Below, in pieces: positions 54,270 to 63,981 of a DNA stretch of 64,000 nucleotides (positions are counted from its first letter, which is position 1; the number at the start of each line of letters is the position of its first letter). The notes under the pieces are model-generated. The model made no database searches, was not told the DNA's origin, and saw only the letters and a program-made list of their open reading frames with translations. Origin of the DNA: Mycobacterium sp. IS-1496 (GTDB taxonomy: Bacteria > Actinomycetota > Actinomycetes > Mycobacteriales > Mycobacteriaceae); contig NZ_LQIU01000018.1 in NCBI RefSeq assembly GCF_001499995.1, positions 1-64,000 on the forward strand. Direction: 5' to 3'. The translations under genes and the position numbers were made by a program.

Positions 54270-55852
54270 GAACGCTCGAGGGATCGAACCGCGTCCGCGG
54301 TGGGTTGATGGGCATCATCATCCTGGTGCTCGTCGTCGGGGTGGGGCAGAGCTTCGCCAGCGTGCCGATGCTGTTCGCCAAGCCGAGGTACTTCGCCCAG
54401 TTCGGCGACACCGGTGGCATCAACCCCGGGGACAAGGTCCGCATCGCCGGCGTCGACGTCGGCGAGGTGCTCAAGACCGAGATCGACGGCGACAAGGTCG
54501 TCGTCGGCTTCACGCTGGGCGGTACGCAGATCGGCAGCGACAGCCGGGCCGCGATCCGCACCGACACGATCCTCGGTCGCAAGAACATCGAGATCGAGCC
54601 GCGCGGGTCCACGGCGCTGGAGGCCAACGGCATCCTGCCGCTGGGCCAGACGACCACGCCGTACCAGATCTACGACGCCTTCTTCGACGTGACCAAGGCG
54701 GCGTCCGGCTGGGACACCAAGTCGGTGCGTGAATCGCTCAACGTGCTGTCGGAGACGATCGACCAGACCTATCCACATCTGAGCGCGGCGCTCGACGGGG
54801 TGGCCCGCTTCTCCGACACGATCGGCAAACGCGACGAGCAGCTCAAGCAGTTGCTGGCCAACGCCAACAAGATCGCCGGGGTGCTCGGTGAGCGCAGCGG
54901 TCAGGTCAACGCGCTGCTGGTCAACGCGCAGACCCTGCTGGCCGCGATCAACGAGCGCAGCTACGCCGTCGGTCAGCTGCTCGAGCGGGTGTCGGAATTC
55001 TCGGAGCAGGTGAAGGGCTTCATCGACGACAACCCGAATCTCAACCGGGTGCTCGAGCAGCTGCGCACGATCAGCGACATCCTGGTCGAGCGCAAGTTCG
55101 ACCTGGTCGACGTGCTGACCACGCTGAGCAAGTTCACCGCGTCACTGGCCGAGGGCATCGCGTCCGGCCCGTACTTCAAGGTCATGCTGGTGAACCTGGC
55201 GCCCTACTGGCTCCTCCAGCCGTACGTCGACGCGGCGTTCAAGAAGCGCGGTATCGACCCGCAGAAGTTCTGGCGCGACGCCGGTCTGCCTGCCTACCAG
55301 TTCCCGGATCCCAACGGGGTGCGTCAGCCCAACGGTGCGCCGCCGCCTGCGCCGGCGACCCTGCAGGGCACCCCGGAGTACCCGAATCCCGCGGTGCCCA
55401 GGGGCGATCCATGCTCGTACACCCCGCCGGCCGACGGCCTGCCCACGCCGGGCAATCCGCTGCCGTGTGCCGACCTGAGCGTCGGGCCGTTCGGCGACAA
55501 CCCGTACGGTCCGAACTACCACGGCCGGCCGAACGTGGCGACGTCCGAGCCGAACCCGAACGGCATGCTGCCCACTCCTGGCGTCGCCAGTTCCGGCGTG
55601 CCGGGTCAGCAGGCGCCCGTGGTGCCGGGTACGCCGGTGCCGCTGCCGCCGGCCCCGCCGGGTGCGCGCAACGAACCGCCCGGACCGTTCCCCGGTCCGA
55701 CGGCCGTGGGCGGTCAGGTGACCAATGTGCCGCCGCCGGCGCCGCTGCCGGGTCCGCCGCCGCCACCGGGGCCGGGCCAGCAGCTCTCGCCCGCCCAGAC
55801 GGGGCCGCTGCCGGGCAATCCACCGTTCCTCCCGCCGGGATCTCAACAATGA
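54266..55852 (+). CDS. mce1C: Mce1C, MlaD-domain subunit with Pro-rich tail
   Basis: Mce subunit of 528 aa. N-terminal helix (about residues 12-35), MlaD domain with TGGINPGDKVRIAGVDVGEV, helical region to about 320, then a long tail from about 355 rich in Pro, Gly and Ala (PPAPATLQGTPEYP; PLPPAPPGARNEPPGPFPG). The tail is probably extracytoplasmic and disordered, perhaps reaching the cell wall. The ATG overlaps the mce1B stop. Confidence 0.94.
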   Translation: MRTLEGSNRVRGGLMGIIILVLVVGVGQSFASVPMLFAKPRYFAQFGDTGGINPGDKVRIAGVDVGEVLKTEIDGDKVVVGFTLGGTQIGSDSRAAIRTDTILGRKNIEIEPRGSTALEANGILPLGQTTTPYQIYDAFFDVTKAASGWDTKSVRESLNVLSETIDQTYPHLSAALDGVARFSDTIGKRDEQLKQLLANANKIAGVLGERSGQVNALLVNAQTLLAAINERSYAVGQLLERVSEFSEQVKGFIDDNPNLNRVLEQLRTISDILVERKFDLVDVLTTLSKFTASLAEGIASGPYFKVMLVNLAPYWLLQPYVDAAFKKRGIDPQKFWRDAGLPAYQFPDPNGVRQPNGAPPPAPATLQGTPEYPNPAVPRGDPCSYTPPADGLPTPGNPLPCADLSVGPFGDNPYGPNYHGRPNVATSEPNPNGMLPTPGVASSGVPGQQAPVVPGTPVPLPPAPPGARNEPPGPFPGPTAVGGQVTNVPPPAPLPGPPPPPGPGQQLSPAQTGPLPGNPPFLPPGSQQ

Positions 55853-55866
55853 CGGGGGCCTGATCG

Positions 55867-57513
55867 ATGTCAACGATCTTCAACGTGCGAAACATGAAGA
55901 TGCCGACGTTGTCGCGCGCTGCGGTGATCATCGGCACGCTCGTCGTGGTGCTGGCGCTGGTGGCCGCGTTCGCGGGTTGGCAGCTGTACAAGAAGCTGAC
56001 CACCAACACCGCCGTGGCGTACTTCTCCGACACCCTGGCGCTGTACCCCGGCGACAAGGTGCAGATCATGGGTGTCCGCGTCGGCACGATCGACAAGATC
56101 GAACCGGCCGGCGACAAGATGAAGGTGACCTTCAGCTACGAGTCGAAGTACAAGGTCCCCGCGAACGCCACCGCGTCGATCCTCAACCCGAGCCTGGTGG
56201 CGTCGCGCACGATCCAGCTGGCCCCGCCGTACACGGGCGGACCGGTCATGGAGGACGACGCGGTCATCCCGATCGACCGCACCCAGGTGCCCGTCGAATA
56301 CGACGAGCTGCGTGATTCGCTCGACCGCATCCTGACCGACCTCGGCCCCACGCCGGATCAGCCCAAGGGCCCGTTCGGTGACGTGATCGAGTCCTTCGCC
56401 GACGGCCTGTCCGGCAAGGGCAAGCAGATCAACACGACGCTGAACAGCCTCTCGGAGGCGCTCACCACCCTCAACGAGGGCCGCGGTGACTTCTTCAGCG
56501 TGGTCAAGAGCCTCGCGCTGTTCGTCAACGCGCTGTACCGCAGCGATCAGCAGTTCGTCGCGCTCAACGACGACCTGGCGCAGTTCACCAACTCGTTCAC
56601 CAACACCGACCGTGAGCTGGCGACCGCGCTGCAGGACCTCAACGAGCTGCTCACCACGACGCGCGGGTTCCTCGACGAAAACAGCGAGGTCCTGACCAAG
56701 GACATCAACAACCTCGCCGACGTCACCAACGCGATCCTGCAGCCCGAACCGCTCGACGGTCTCGAAACGGGTCTGCACGTGTTCCCGAACCTGGGCGCCA
56801 ACATCGTCAACATCAGCTCCCCGGTCGCGGGCGGCATCGTCGGTCTGCCGGTCATCAACAACATGGCCAACCCGATGCAGTTCATCTGCAGTTCGATCCA
56901 GGCCGGCAGCCGGCTGGGCTACCAGGAGTCGGCGGAGCTGTGCGCGCAGTACCTGGCGCCGATCCTCGACGCGCTGAAGTTCAACTTCCCGCCGTTCGGG
57001 TTGAACCAGATCAGCACGGCCATGACGCTGCCGAAGATGATCGCCTACTCCGAGGACCGGCTGCGTCCGCCGCCGGGATACAAGGACACCACGGTGCCCG
57101 GCATCTTCTCCCGCGACACGTTGTTCTCCCACGGCAACCACGAGCCCGGCTGGGTCGTCGCCCCGGGGATGCAGGGTGTCGACGTGCAGCCGTTCACCGC
57201 GAACATGCTGACGCCGGAGTCGCTCGCGGCGCTGCTCGGCGGACCCGACGCGCCCATCCCGGGTGCCCCGCCCGCGTTCGGCACCACACGCGACGGCAAC
57301 CTGCCCGGCCCGCCGAACGCCTTCGACGAACGCAATCCGTTGCCGCCGCCGTGGTACCCGCAGCCCGGGCCGCCGCCCGCGCCCGCACCGGGTGTCATCC
57401 CGGGCGACCCCGGGGGCTCCCCGCTGTCGGGTCCGGCGCCCGGGCCCGCGCCCGCCGCGCCGGCACCCGCACCGGCAGGACCGCCGTTGCCCGCTGAAGC
57501 AGGAGCGCCGTGA
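55867..57513 (+). CDS. mce1D: Mce1D, MlaD-domain subunit with Pro-rich tail
   Basis: Mce subunit of 548 aa with a helix at about residues 18-40, MlaD domain LALYPGDKVQIMGVRVGTID, and an extended helical region. A globular part contains two Cys (FICSSIQ and ELCAQYL). The last 70 residues are Pro/Ala-rich (PPPWYPQPGPPPAPAPG). The start is 14 bp after mce1C. The stop overlaps the mce1E ATG (TGATG). Confidence 0.94.
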   Translation: MSTIFNVRNMKMPTLSRAAVIIGTLVVVLALVAAFAGWQLYKKLTTNTAVAYFSDTLALYPGDKVQIMGVRVGTIDKIEPAGDKMKVTFSYESKYKVPANATASILNPSLVASRTIQLAPPYTGGPVMEDDAVIPIDRTQVPVEYDELRDSLDRILTDLGPTPDQPKGPFGDVIESFADGLSGKGKQINTTLNSLSEALTTLNEGRGDFFSVVKSLALFVNALYRSDQQFVALNDDLAQFTNSFTNTDRELATALQDLNELLTTTRGFLDENSEVLTKDINNLADVTNAILQPEPLDGLETGLHVFPNLGANIVNISSPVAGGIVGLPVINNMANPMQFICSSIQAGSRLGYQESAELCAQYLAPILDALKFNFPPFGLNQISTAMTLPKMIAYSEDRLRPPPGYKDTTVPGIFSRDTLFSHGNHEPGWVVAPGMQGVDVQPFTANMLTPESLAALLGGPDAPIPGAPPAFGTTRDGNLPGPPNAFDERNPLPPPWYPQPGPPPAPAPGVIPGDPGGSPLSGPAPGPAPAAPAPAPAGPPLPAEAGAP

Positions 57514-58661
57514 TGAAGCACAGATTCCGTCGTCTCGCCTCCCGCACGGCCGCGCTCGCCGTGGCCGCGGTGGTGCTGACGTCGTGCGGTTCGTGGAAGG
57601 GCATCGCGAACGTGCCGTTGCCCGGCGGTCCAGGCACCGGCGGCGACGCGATGACGGTCTACGTCCAGATGCCGGACACGTTGGCGCTCAACGTCAACAG
57701 CCGGGTCCGGGTGGCCGACGTGTTCGTCGGCACCGTCCGCGCGATCGAGCTGAAGAACTGGGTCGCGACGCTCACGCTGGGCATCCAGCCGGGCGTCGAA
57801 CTGCCGTCCAACGCACTGGCCAAGATCGGCCAGACCAGCCTGCTGGGGTCCCAGCATGTCGAGTTGGAGGCCCCGCCGGATCCGTCGTCGGAGCCGCTTC
57901 GTGACGGGGACACCATCCCGCTGAAGAACTCCTCGGCGTTCCCCACCACCGAGCGGGTGCTCGCCAGCATCGCGACGATCCTGCGCGGCGGCGGCATCCC
58001 CAACCTCGAGGTGATCCAGACCGAGGTGAACAACCTGCTGACCGGGCGGGCGGAGCAGATCCGCGAGTTCCTCGGCCGGCTCGACGTGTTCACCGACGAG
58101 CTCAACCAGCAGCGCGAAGACCTCACCCGCGCCATCGACTCGACGAACCGGTTGCTCAACATCGTCGCGAGCCGCAACGACACCCTCGATCGGGTGCTGA
58201 CCGAGTTCCCGCCGCTGATCGAGCACTTCGCCGAGACGCGGGACCTGTTCGCCGACGCCGTGATCGCGGTGGGCCGCATCAGCAACGCGGCCGACACGTA
58301 CCTCGGCCAGGCCCAGGACCCGCTGAACACCAACCTGCAGAACCTGCAGCGTCCTCTCAAGCAGCTGGCCAGGTCGTCGCCGTACCTGATCGGTGCGCTG
58401 AAGCTGATGCTGACCGCGCCGTTCAGCATCGAGAACGTGCCGAAGGTGGTGCGCGGTGACTACATCAACGTGTCGCTGAACGTGGACCTGACGTTGTCGG
58501 CCGTCGACAACGGCATCCTCACCGGCACCGGTGTGTCGGGCATGCTCCGGGCGCTGGAACAGGCCTGGGGTCGTGATCCGGCGACGATGATCCCGGATGT
58601 GCGCTTCACGCCGAACGCGCACAGCGCGCCGAACGGACCGCTGGTCGAAAGGGGTGAGTGA
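57513..58661 (+). CDS. mce1E: Mce1E lipoprotein (LprK)
   Basis: Lipoprotein Mce subunit, 382 aa. The ATG at 57513 has an AGGAG site 7 bp upstream. The signal peptide ends in lipobox LTSC (lipid-modified C25) instead of the membrane helix of its siblings. The MlaD domain shows LALNVNSRVRVADVFVGTVR. A long helical region follows (LNQQREDLTRAIDSTNRLLN). In M. tuberculosis the homologue is also called LprK. Confidence 0.94.
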   Translation: MKHRFRRLASRTAALAVAAVVLTSCGSWKGIANVPLPGGPGTGGDAMTVYVQMPDTLALNVNSRVRVADVFVGTVRAIELKNWVATLTLGIQPGVELPSNALAKIGQTSLLGSQHVELEAPPDPSSEPLRDGDTIPLKNSSAFPTTERVLASIATILRGGGIPNLEVIQTEVNNLLTGRAEQIREFLGRLDVFTDELNQQREDLTRAIDSTNRLLNIVASRNDTLDRVLTEFPPLIEHFAETRDLFADAVIAVGRISNAADTYLGQAQDPLNTNLQNLQRPLKQLARSSPYLIGALKLMLTAPFSIENVPKVVRGDYINVSLNVDLTLSAVDNGILTGTGVSGMLRALEQAWGRDPATMIPDVRFTPNAHSAPNGPLVERGE

Positions 58662-58664
58662 GCG

Positions 58665-60224
58665 GTGCTGACTCGCTTCATCAAGATCCAGCTGATCATC
58701 TTCACGGTGTTGACGGTGATCGCGCTCGTGGTGCTGGGCTGGTACTACCTGCGGGTGCCCAGCCTGGTCGGGATCGGGCAGTACAAGCTGCACGCCGAAC
58801 TGCCGAGGTCGGGCGGTCTGTACTCGACCGCCAACGTCACCTACCGCGGCACCACGATCGGCAAGGTCACCGCGGTCGAACCGACCGAGCGCGGCGCCAG
58901 GGCGACCATGAGCATCGACAACCGGTACAAGATCCCGGTCGACGCGAGCGCCAACGTGCACTCGGTCTCGGCGATCGGCGAGCAGTATCTCGACCTGGTG
59001 TCGACGGGCAACCCCGGCCAGTACTTCAGCGACGGCCAGACCATCACGAAGAGCACGGTGCCCAGCGAGGTGGGGCCCGCGCTCGATGCGGCCAACGAAG
59101 GCCTGGCGGTGCTGCCCAAGGAGAAGATCGACACGCTGCTGACCGAGACCTCGGAAGCGGTCGGCGGGCTCGGCCCGTCGCTGCAGCGGTTGGTGGACTC
59201 GACCACGATGATCGCTCAGGACTTCAAGGACAATCTGGGACCGGTCAACGACATCATCGCGAACTCGGCGCCGATCCTGGAGAGCCAGGTCAACTCCGGC
59301 GACAACATCGCACAGTGGTCGCGCAACCTGAACATCCTGGCCGCCCAGTCGGCCGAGCAGGACGCCGCGCTGCGCAGCGGTCTGCAGCAGGCCGCGCCGA
59401 CCGCCGATCAGCTCAACGCGGTGTTCAGCGGGGTGCGTGACTCGCTGCCGCAGACGCTGGCGAACCTGGCGGTGGTCATCGACATGCTCAAGCGCTACAA
59501 CAAGGGTCTGGAACAGGCCCTGGTGGTGCTGCCGCAGGGCGCATCGGTCGCGCAGGCAGGCACGATCTTCGAAGGTGAGGGTCTGCTGCACTTCGGTCTG
59601 TCGATCAACCAGCCGCCGCCGTGTCTGACCGGGTTCCTGCCGGCGTCGGAGTGGCGTGCACCGGCCGACACCAGCATGAAAGAGCTGCCGTCGGGCACCT
59701 ACTGCAAGATCCCGAAGGACTTCCAGGCCAACGTGGTGCGCGGTGCGCGTAACTATCCGTGCGCCGATGTGCCGGGTAAGCGGGCGGCGACGCCGAAGGA
59801 GTGCCGCAGCGACGAGCCGTACGTGCCGCTGGGCACCAACCCCTGGTACGGCGATCCGAACCAGATCCGCGACTGCCCGGCCGCCGGTGCCCGCTGCAAT
59901 CAGCCCGTGCACCCGGGCCGCAACGGCGTGATCCCCGCACCGTCCATCAACAACGGGATGAACCCGCTGCCGGCCGATCAGCTGCCGCAGCCGCCGTCGC
60001 CGGTCAGCGACCCGTTGAGCCCGCCGGGGCAGGGCCGCGTCCAGTGCAGTGGACAGCAGCCCAACCCGTGCATCTACACTCCGGCACCAGGACCACCAGG
60101 CACCGCTGTGTACAACCCAGCCAGCGGCGAGGTGGTCGGACCTGACGGCGTCAAGTACAACGTCAGCAATTCGAGCAACCCAGGAGACGACGGATGGAAG
60201 GAGATGCTGGCACCCGCCAGCTGA
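58665..60224 (+). CDS. mce1F: Mce1F, MlaD-domain subunit
   Basis: Last Mce subunit, 519 aa from a GTG. The helix is at residues 9-28, then MlaD motif SGGLYSTANVTYRGTTIGKV and helical repeats. The C-terminal third is Pro-rich and contains several Cys (PPPCLTGFLP; YPCADVPGK; DCPAAGARCNQP), unusual for an Mce tail and possibly disulfide-bonded. Its 3' end overlaps mam1A by 31 bp. Confidence 0.94.
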   Translation: MLTRFIKIQLIIFTVLTVIALVVLGWYYLRVPSLVGIGQYKLHAELPRSGGLYSTANVTYRGTTIGKVTAVEPTERGARATMSIDNRYKIPVDASANVHSVSAIGEQYLDLVSTGNPGQYFSDGQTITKSTVPSEVGPALDAANEGLAVLPKEKIDTLLTETSEAVGGLGPSLQRLVDSTTMIAQDFKDNLGPVNDIIANSAPILESQVNSGDNIAQWSRNLNILAAQSAEQDAALRSGLQQAAPTADQLNAVFSGVRDSLPQTLANLAVVIDMLKRYNKGLEQALVVLPQGASVAQAGTIFEGEGLLHFGLSINQPPPCLTGFLPASEWRAPADTSMKELPSGTYCKIPKDFQANVVRGARNYPCADVPGKRAATPKECRSDEPYVPLGTNPWYGDPNQIRDCPAAGARCNQPVHPGRNGVIPAPSINNGMNPLPADQLPQPPSPVSDPLSPPGQGRVQCSGQQPNPCIYTPAPGPPGTAVYNPASGEVVGPDGVKYNVSNSSNPGDDGWKEMLAPAS

Positions 60225-60841
60225 ACCCCACCGATGCTGAGGAAACGCCGGACCATTCGGTAGCAGTATCTGAAGACACCACAACCGAAACCCCCACCGA
60301 CGGCACCCCCGAGGCGCTGACAGGGGACGACGGGCGGCGTCCGTCGCGCCTGGGCCGCGGGTGGCTGGCGGCGATCTGTATCGTTCTCCTGCTGCTCGGC
60401 GCCGGTGCCGGCGTCGGCGGATACCTGGCGATGCGGTCCCATCAGGACAGCGCGCAACTGGCCTCGAACGAGGCCGCCGCCGTGGCGGCGGCGCGCGACT
60501 GCGTGGCGGCCACCCATGCGCCGGACGCGGCGGCGATGACCGAGAGCCAGGCCAAGATCCTCGAGTGCTCGACGGGTGACTTCGGTGTGCAGGCCGGGTT
60601 GTACGGCGGGCTGCTCGTCGACGCGTACCGTGCCGCCAACGTGCAGGTCCAGGTGTCCGACATGCGGGCGGCCGTGGAGAAGCACAACGCCGACGGATCC
60701 ATCGACGTCCTGGTCGCGGTGCGGGTCAAGGTGACCAACTCCGAAGCCGCCGACCAGGAGCAGGGCTATCGCCTGCGGGTCCAGATGGCGCCCGACGAAG
60801 GCGCCTACAAGGTCGCCAAACTCGACCAGGTCACCTCGTGA
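60194..60841 (+). CDS. mam1A: Mce-associated membrane protein Mam1A (Rv0175-like)
   Basis: Accessory protein of 215 aa. An acidic cytoplasmic N-terminus of about 55 residues precedes one membrane helix (WLAAICIVLLLLGAGAGVGG). A small extracytoplasmic alpha/beta domain with two Cys (RDCVAATH, LECSTG) follows. Mam proteins are thought to stabilise Mce complexes. The start lies 31 bp inside mce1F, and its stop overlaps mam1B by 4 bp. Confidence 0.9.
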   Translation: MEGDAGTRQLNPTDAEETPDHSVAVSEDTTTETPTDGTPEALTGDDGRRPSRLGRGWLAAICIVLLLLGAGAGVGGYLAMRSHQDSAQLASNEAAAVAAARDCVAATHAPDAAAMTESQAKILECSTGDFGVQAGLYGGLLVDAYRAANVQVQVSDMRAAVEKHNADGSIDVLVAVRVKVTNSEAADQEQGYRLRVQMAPDEGAYKVAKLDQVTS

Positions 60842-61809
60842 CGGCGGTCGTCGACGCTCCGCCGGAGGCCCCGATCGCCGAGACCGTGCCCGCTGAACCG
60901 CTCGCCAGGTGGCACCTGCGGGCGGGCGCCCTCGCGGTCGACGTGCTGCCGGGCCTGGCCGTGGTCGCGACGACCGCGCCGTGGTTCCTGGCGGGCCCGC
61001 GGATCGGGTGGTCGTGGTGGGTGCTGACGGCGGTGGCCGTGCTGGCGCTGCTCGCGGTGATCGTCAACCGGGTGCTGGTGCCTTCGCTGACCGGTTGGAC
61101 GCTGGGCCGGGCGCTGTTCGGGATCCGCGTGGTGCGGCGCGACGGCGGCGAGGCCGGGCTGGGCCGACTGCTGCTGCGCGAACTGGCGCACCTCCTCGAC
61201 ACCGCGGGCCTCTTCGTCGGATGGCTGTGGCCGCTGTGGGACCGGCGCAACCGCACCTTCGCGGACCTGCTGGTGCGCACCGAGGCGCGCCCCGTCGCAC
61301 GCCCGGAGCGCGATATGCGCCGGTTCACCGCCAAGGTGCTGATCGGTGTCGTCGTGGTGGCCGCCGTCGCGGTGGCCGTGACCTACCTGACGGTCTACCG
61401 CCAGGAACAGGCGCTCGACCGGTCGCGGGCGCAGATCGCCGAGCAGGGGCCGCGGATCGTCGAGCAGATGCTGAGCTTCGGCGTGGAGACCATGGACGAG
61501 GACTTCAGCCGGGCGCAGTCGCTGACCACCGAGGCCTACCGGCCGCAGTTGGTGGCGCAGCAGGAGGCTGTCCGCAAGACCGGTGCGACCACCAACGAGT
61601 ACTGGGCGGTGAGCAGCGCGGTGCTGTCGGCGTCGATGGACGAGGCGGCGATGCTGTTGGCGATGCAGGGGCAACGCGGCACCAAGGCCGAGGACCTCAA
61701 GTTCATCACCGCCACCGTGCGCGTCGACTTCCACAAGATCGGCGACAACTGGCGGGTCGACAACCTGACGGTGCTCAAGGCACCGCTGATGCAGGGGGCC
61801 GGTCAGTGA
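60838..61809 (+). CDS. mam1B: RDD-domain Mce-associated protein Mam1B (Rv0176-like)
   Basis: Protein of 323 aa with an RDD membrane domain in the first half (R...GALAVDVLPGLAVVATTAPW, then WTLGRALFGIRVVRRDGGEA) and a Mam-type extracytoplasmic domain after a helix at about 160-185. This RDD-Mam fusion is typical of the second gene after mce1F. It is coupled by 4-bp overlaps to both mam1A and mam1C. Confidence 0.9.
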   Translation: MTAVVDAPPEAPIAETVPAEPLARWHLRAGALAVDVLPGLAVVATTAPWFLAGPRIGWSWWVLTAVAVLALLAVIVNRVLVPSLTGWTLGRALFGIRVVRRDGGEAGLGRLLLRELAHLLDTAGLFVGWLWPLWDRRNRTFADLLVRTEARPVARPERDMRRFTAKVLIGVVVVAAVAVAVTYLTVYRQEQALDRSRAQIAEQGPRIVEQMLSFGVETMDEDFSRAQSLTTEAYRPQLVAQQEAVRKTGATTNEYWAVSSAVLSASMDEAAMLLAMQGQRGTKAEDLKFITATVRVDFHKIGDNWRVDNLTVLKAPLMQGAGQ

Positions 61810-62357
61810 GCCCGCGTCGCAGGGTCGCAGGCGACGAGCCCGACTTCTTCGCGGCGACACCGAGGACGCCCCGACGGTGGGGTCTTCCGGTGCTCGCGAC
61901 GCTGGCCGGTCTGCTGCTCGCCGCGGCGTTGACGGCCAGCATGCTGATGCTGGTGTCGCACGAAAGCGACCGGCGCGCCGAACTGCGCGACGCGGCCGCA
62001 CTGGATTACGTGCGGAGTTTCATGACGACCTACACCACCCTGGACCCGTTCAACGCCAACGCCTACGCCGACCGGGTCCTGGCCCAGGGCACCGGGGATT
62101 TCGCGAAGACGTTCAAGGAGAAGATGAACGAGATCGTGATCCAGGTGGCCCGCGCCGAACCGACCGAGGGCAACGTGGTCGAGGCCGGGGTGCAGCGCTG
62201 GAACGACAACGGCAGCGTCGACGTGCTGGTCGCCACCACGACGACATCCAAGACACCGGACGGTAAGTCGACCATCGAGAGCGGAAACCGTTGGGTGGCG
62301 ACCACGACCCAGGAGGGACAGCAGTGGAAGATCAGCCAGCTGATTCAGGTGATCTGA
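61806..62357 (+). CDS. mam1C: Mce-associated membrane protein Mam1C (Rv0177-like)
   Basis: Protein of 183 aa from a GTG overlapping the mam1B stop. A short basic N-terminus is followed by one helix (about residues 27-50) and a Mam domain ending in WVATTTQEGQQWKISQLIQV. It resembles Mam1A and Mam1D in fold. Its last 34 bp overlap the start of mam1D. Confidence 0.89.
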   Translation: MSPRRRVAGDEPDFFAATPRTPRRWGLPVLATLAGLLLAAALTASMLMLVSHESDRRAELRDAAALDYVRSFMTTYTTLDPFNANAYADRVLAQGTGDFAKTFKEKMNEIVIQVARAEPTEGNVVEAGVQRWNDNGSVDVLVATTTTSKTPDGKSTIESGNRWVATTTQEGQQWKISQLIQVI

Positions 62358-63289
62358 CCACGGATCCCGCGGGGACGGGGTCTGCCGGAGCGAAGCGCGG
62401 ACGTCGGCGGCTGCCGTGGTGGCGCGCCAAAAAGGCGGCGGCGGAGGCTGATTCGCCGGCAGGCGACGTCGTCGACGAACCGGCGACGGTCGAGGAGCCC
62501 GCCCGGGCCGAGGAGCCGGCGCCCCGGAAGCCGACGGGCAAGACACGCAGGACGACGGCCGCTCCGGTCGCCGGAGCCGATCCCGCGGCGCCCGAGACCC
62601 AGGTCGCCGAGACCACGGCCGCCGAGGCTGAGGCACCGGGGACCGAGGAGTCCGAGAACGCGGAAGCTCCGGAGGCCGAACCGGACGCCGAGGCGCCTGA
62701 ATCCGAAACCGACTCCGCGGAGAGCGATTCCGTGGGTGAACCCGAGCCGGAGCCGCTCCTGGTTCCCCACCGACCCGCCGGCAAGCGCCTGTTGACAGCC
62801 GCCGCCGCGGCGTCGGTCGTGTTCGTCGGGGCGGGCGCGTTCGCCGGTGCGATGCTTCAGCCGTACCTGGCCGACCGGGCCGCGGTGGACACCAAACTCG
62901 CCATCGCCCGCACGGCGACCGAGGCGATCACCACGCTGTGGAGTTACACGCCGGAGGACATGGCGACGCTGCCCGACCGCTCGTCGCGTTATCTCACCGG
63001 CGATTTCGCGACCGAGTACCGGCGGTACATCGACGCCATCGTCTCGACGAACGAACAGGCGAAGGTGACCAACACGACCCAGGTGATGGGCACCGCGGTC
63101 GAGAGCCTCACACCGACGGAGGCTTCCGCGCTCGTGTACACCAACTCGGTGTCGACGAGTCCGGTCAGCAAGAACGTCCCGTCGCTGCGCTATCTGTCGT
63201 ACCGCTTGACGATGGAGCGCGACGGTGCCGACTGGTTGATCACCGGGATGACCGCGGTGACCAAGCTGGACCTCACCCCGCAGCTCTGA
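62324..63289 (+). CDS. mam1D: Mce-associated membrane protein Mam1D with acidic N-terminus (Rv0178-like)
   Basis: Protein of 321 aa. The GTG at 62324 has an AGGAGGG site 6 bp upstream and lies inside mam1C. Residues 1-150 are cytoplasmic and strongly acidic, rich in Glu, Ala and Pro (EPATVEEPARAEEPAP; EAEPDAEAPESETDSAES), after a basic WWRAKK patch. One helix at about residues 157-177 leads to a Mam domain. The acidic region is far longer than in other Mam proteins and may bind a partner. Confidence 0.89.
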   Translation: MEDQPADSGDLTTDPAGTGSAGAKRGRRRLPWWRAKKAAAEADSPAGDVVDEPATVEEPARAEEPAPRKPTGKTRRTTAAPVAGADPAAPETQVAETTAAEAEAPGTEESENAEAPEAEPDAEAPESETDSAESDSVGEPEPEPLLVPHRPAGKRLLTAAAAASVVFVGAGAFAGAMLQPYLADRAAVDTKLAIARTATEAITTLWSYTPEDMATLPDRSSRYLTGDFATEYRRYIDAIVSTNEQAKVTNTTQVMGTAVESLTPTEASALVYTNSVSTSPVSKNVPSLRYLSYRLTMERDGADWLITGMTAVTKLDLTPQL

Positions 63290-63306
63290 CCCCACAGGCC
63301 CGGGCC

Positions 63307-63981
63307 ATGGCCGTTCGCTCACCGGTCTCGAATCGGTTGACCGTCACCGCGTTACTGATGCTGACGTTCGCGACGGGGCTGGTCGACGCGATCAGCGTGC
63401 TCGTCCTCGGGCACGTGTTCGTGGCCAACATGACCGGGAACGTGATCTTCCTCGGTTTCTGGTTCGTCCCGCATTCGGGGGTGGATCTGACCGCGGCGTT
63501 GGTCGCCTTCGTCAGCTTCGTGCTCGGCGCGGTCATCGGGGGCCGGTTCGCGCGTCACCTCGGCTCACGTCCCCGCCGCTGGCTCACCGTCGCGCTGGGT
63601 GTCGAGGTGGTGGCGCTGACGGTGCTGGCCGCGCTGGCCGGGGCCGGGGTGCTCGACTACCACGACAACCGGAAGCTGGTCCTGATCGCCGGTCTCGCAG
63701 TGGTCTTCGGCATCCAGAACGCGACGGCGCGGCAGTTCGGTGTCCAGGAACTCAGCACCACGGTGTTGACGCAGACGATCGTCGGCATCGGCTTCGACAG
63801 CAGGCTGGCCGGCGGCAGCGGCGACCGGGAGAAGCTGCGGTATGCGGTGGTGCTGACCATGTGCGCGGGCGCGGCCGTCGGCGCCACCCTGACCCTGGTG
63901 ACCGTGGCGCCGGTGATCGCGCTCGCCGGCGCCGTGGTCGCCACCGCGGCGGCGATCTTCTGCTTCGGGCCCACGGCGTGA
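63307..63981 (+). CDS. DUF1275 (YoaK) family membrane protein
   Basis: Integral membrane protein of 224 aa with about six transmembrane helices. The signature segments ATGLVDAISVLVLGHVFVAN and MTGNVIFLG, plus FGIQNATARQFGVQEL and STTVLTQTIVGI, identify the YoaK/DUF1275 family. Function is unknown. The ATG at 63307 is 17 bp after mam1D, so it might be read from the mce1 transcript. The last 19 bases of the window hold nothing identifiable. Confidence 0.88.
   Translation: MAVRSPVSNRLTVTALLMLTFATGLVDAISVLVLGHVFVANMTGNVIFLGFWFVPHSGVDLTAALVAFVSFVLGAVIGGRFARHLGSRPRRWLTVALGVEVVALTVLAALAGAGVLDYHDNRKLVLIAGLAVVFGIQNATARQFGVQELSTTVLTQTIVGIGFDSRLAGGSGDREKLRYAVVLTMCAGAAVGATLTLVTVAPVIALAGAVVATAAAIFCFGPTA

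Noticed and set aside
57045..60284. A 1079-codon open frame antisense to mce1D-mce1F
   Set aside because: High GC keeps the opposite frame free of stops. The plus-strand frames encode clear Mce proteins, and the antisense translation is low-complexity Arg/Val/Gly with no family motif.
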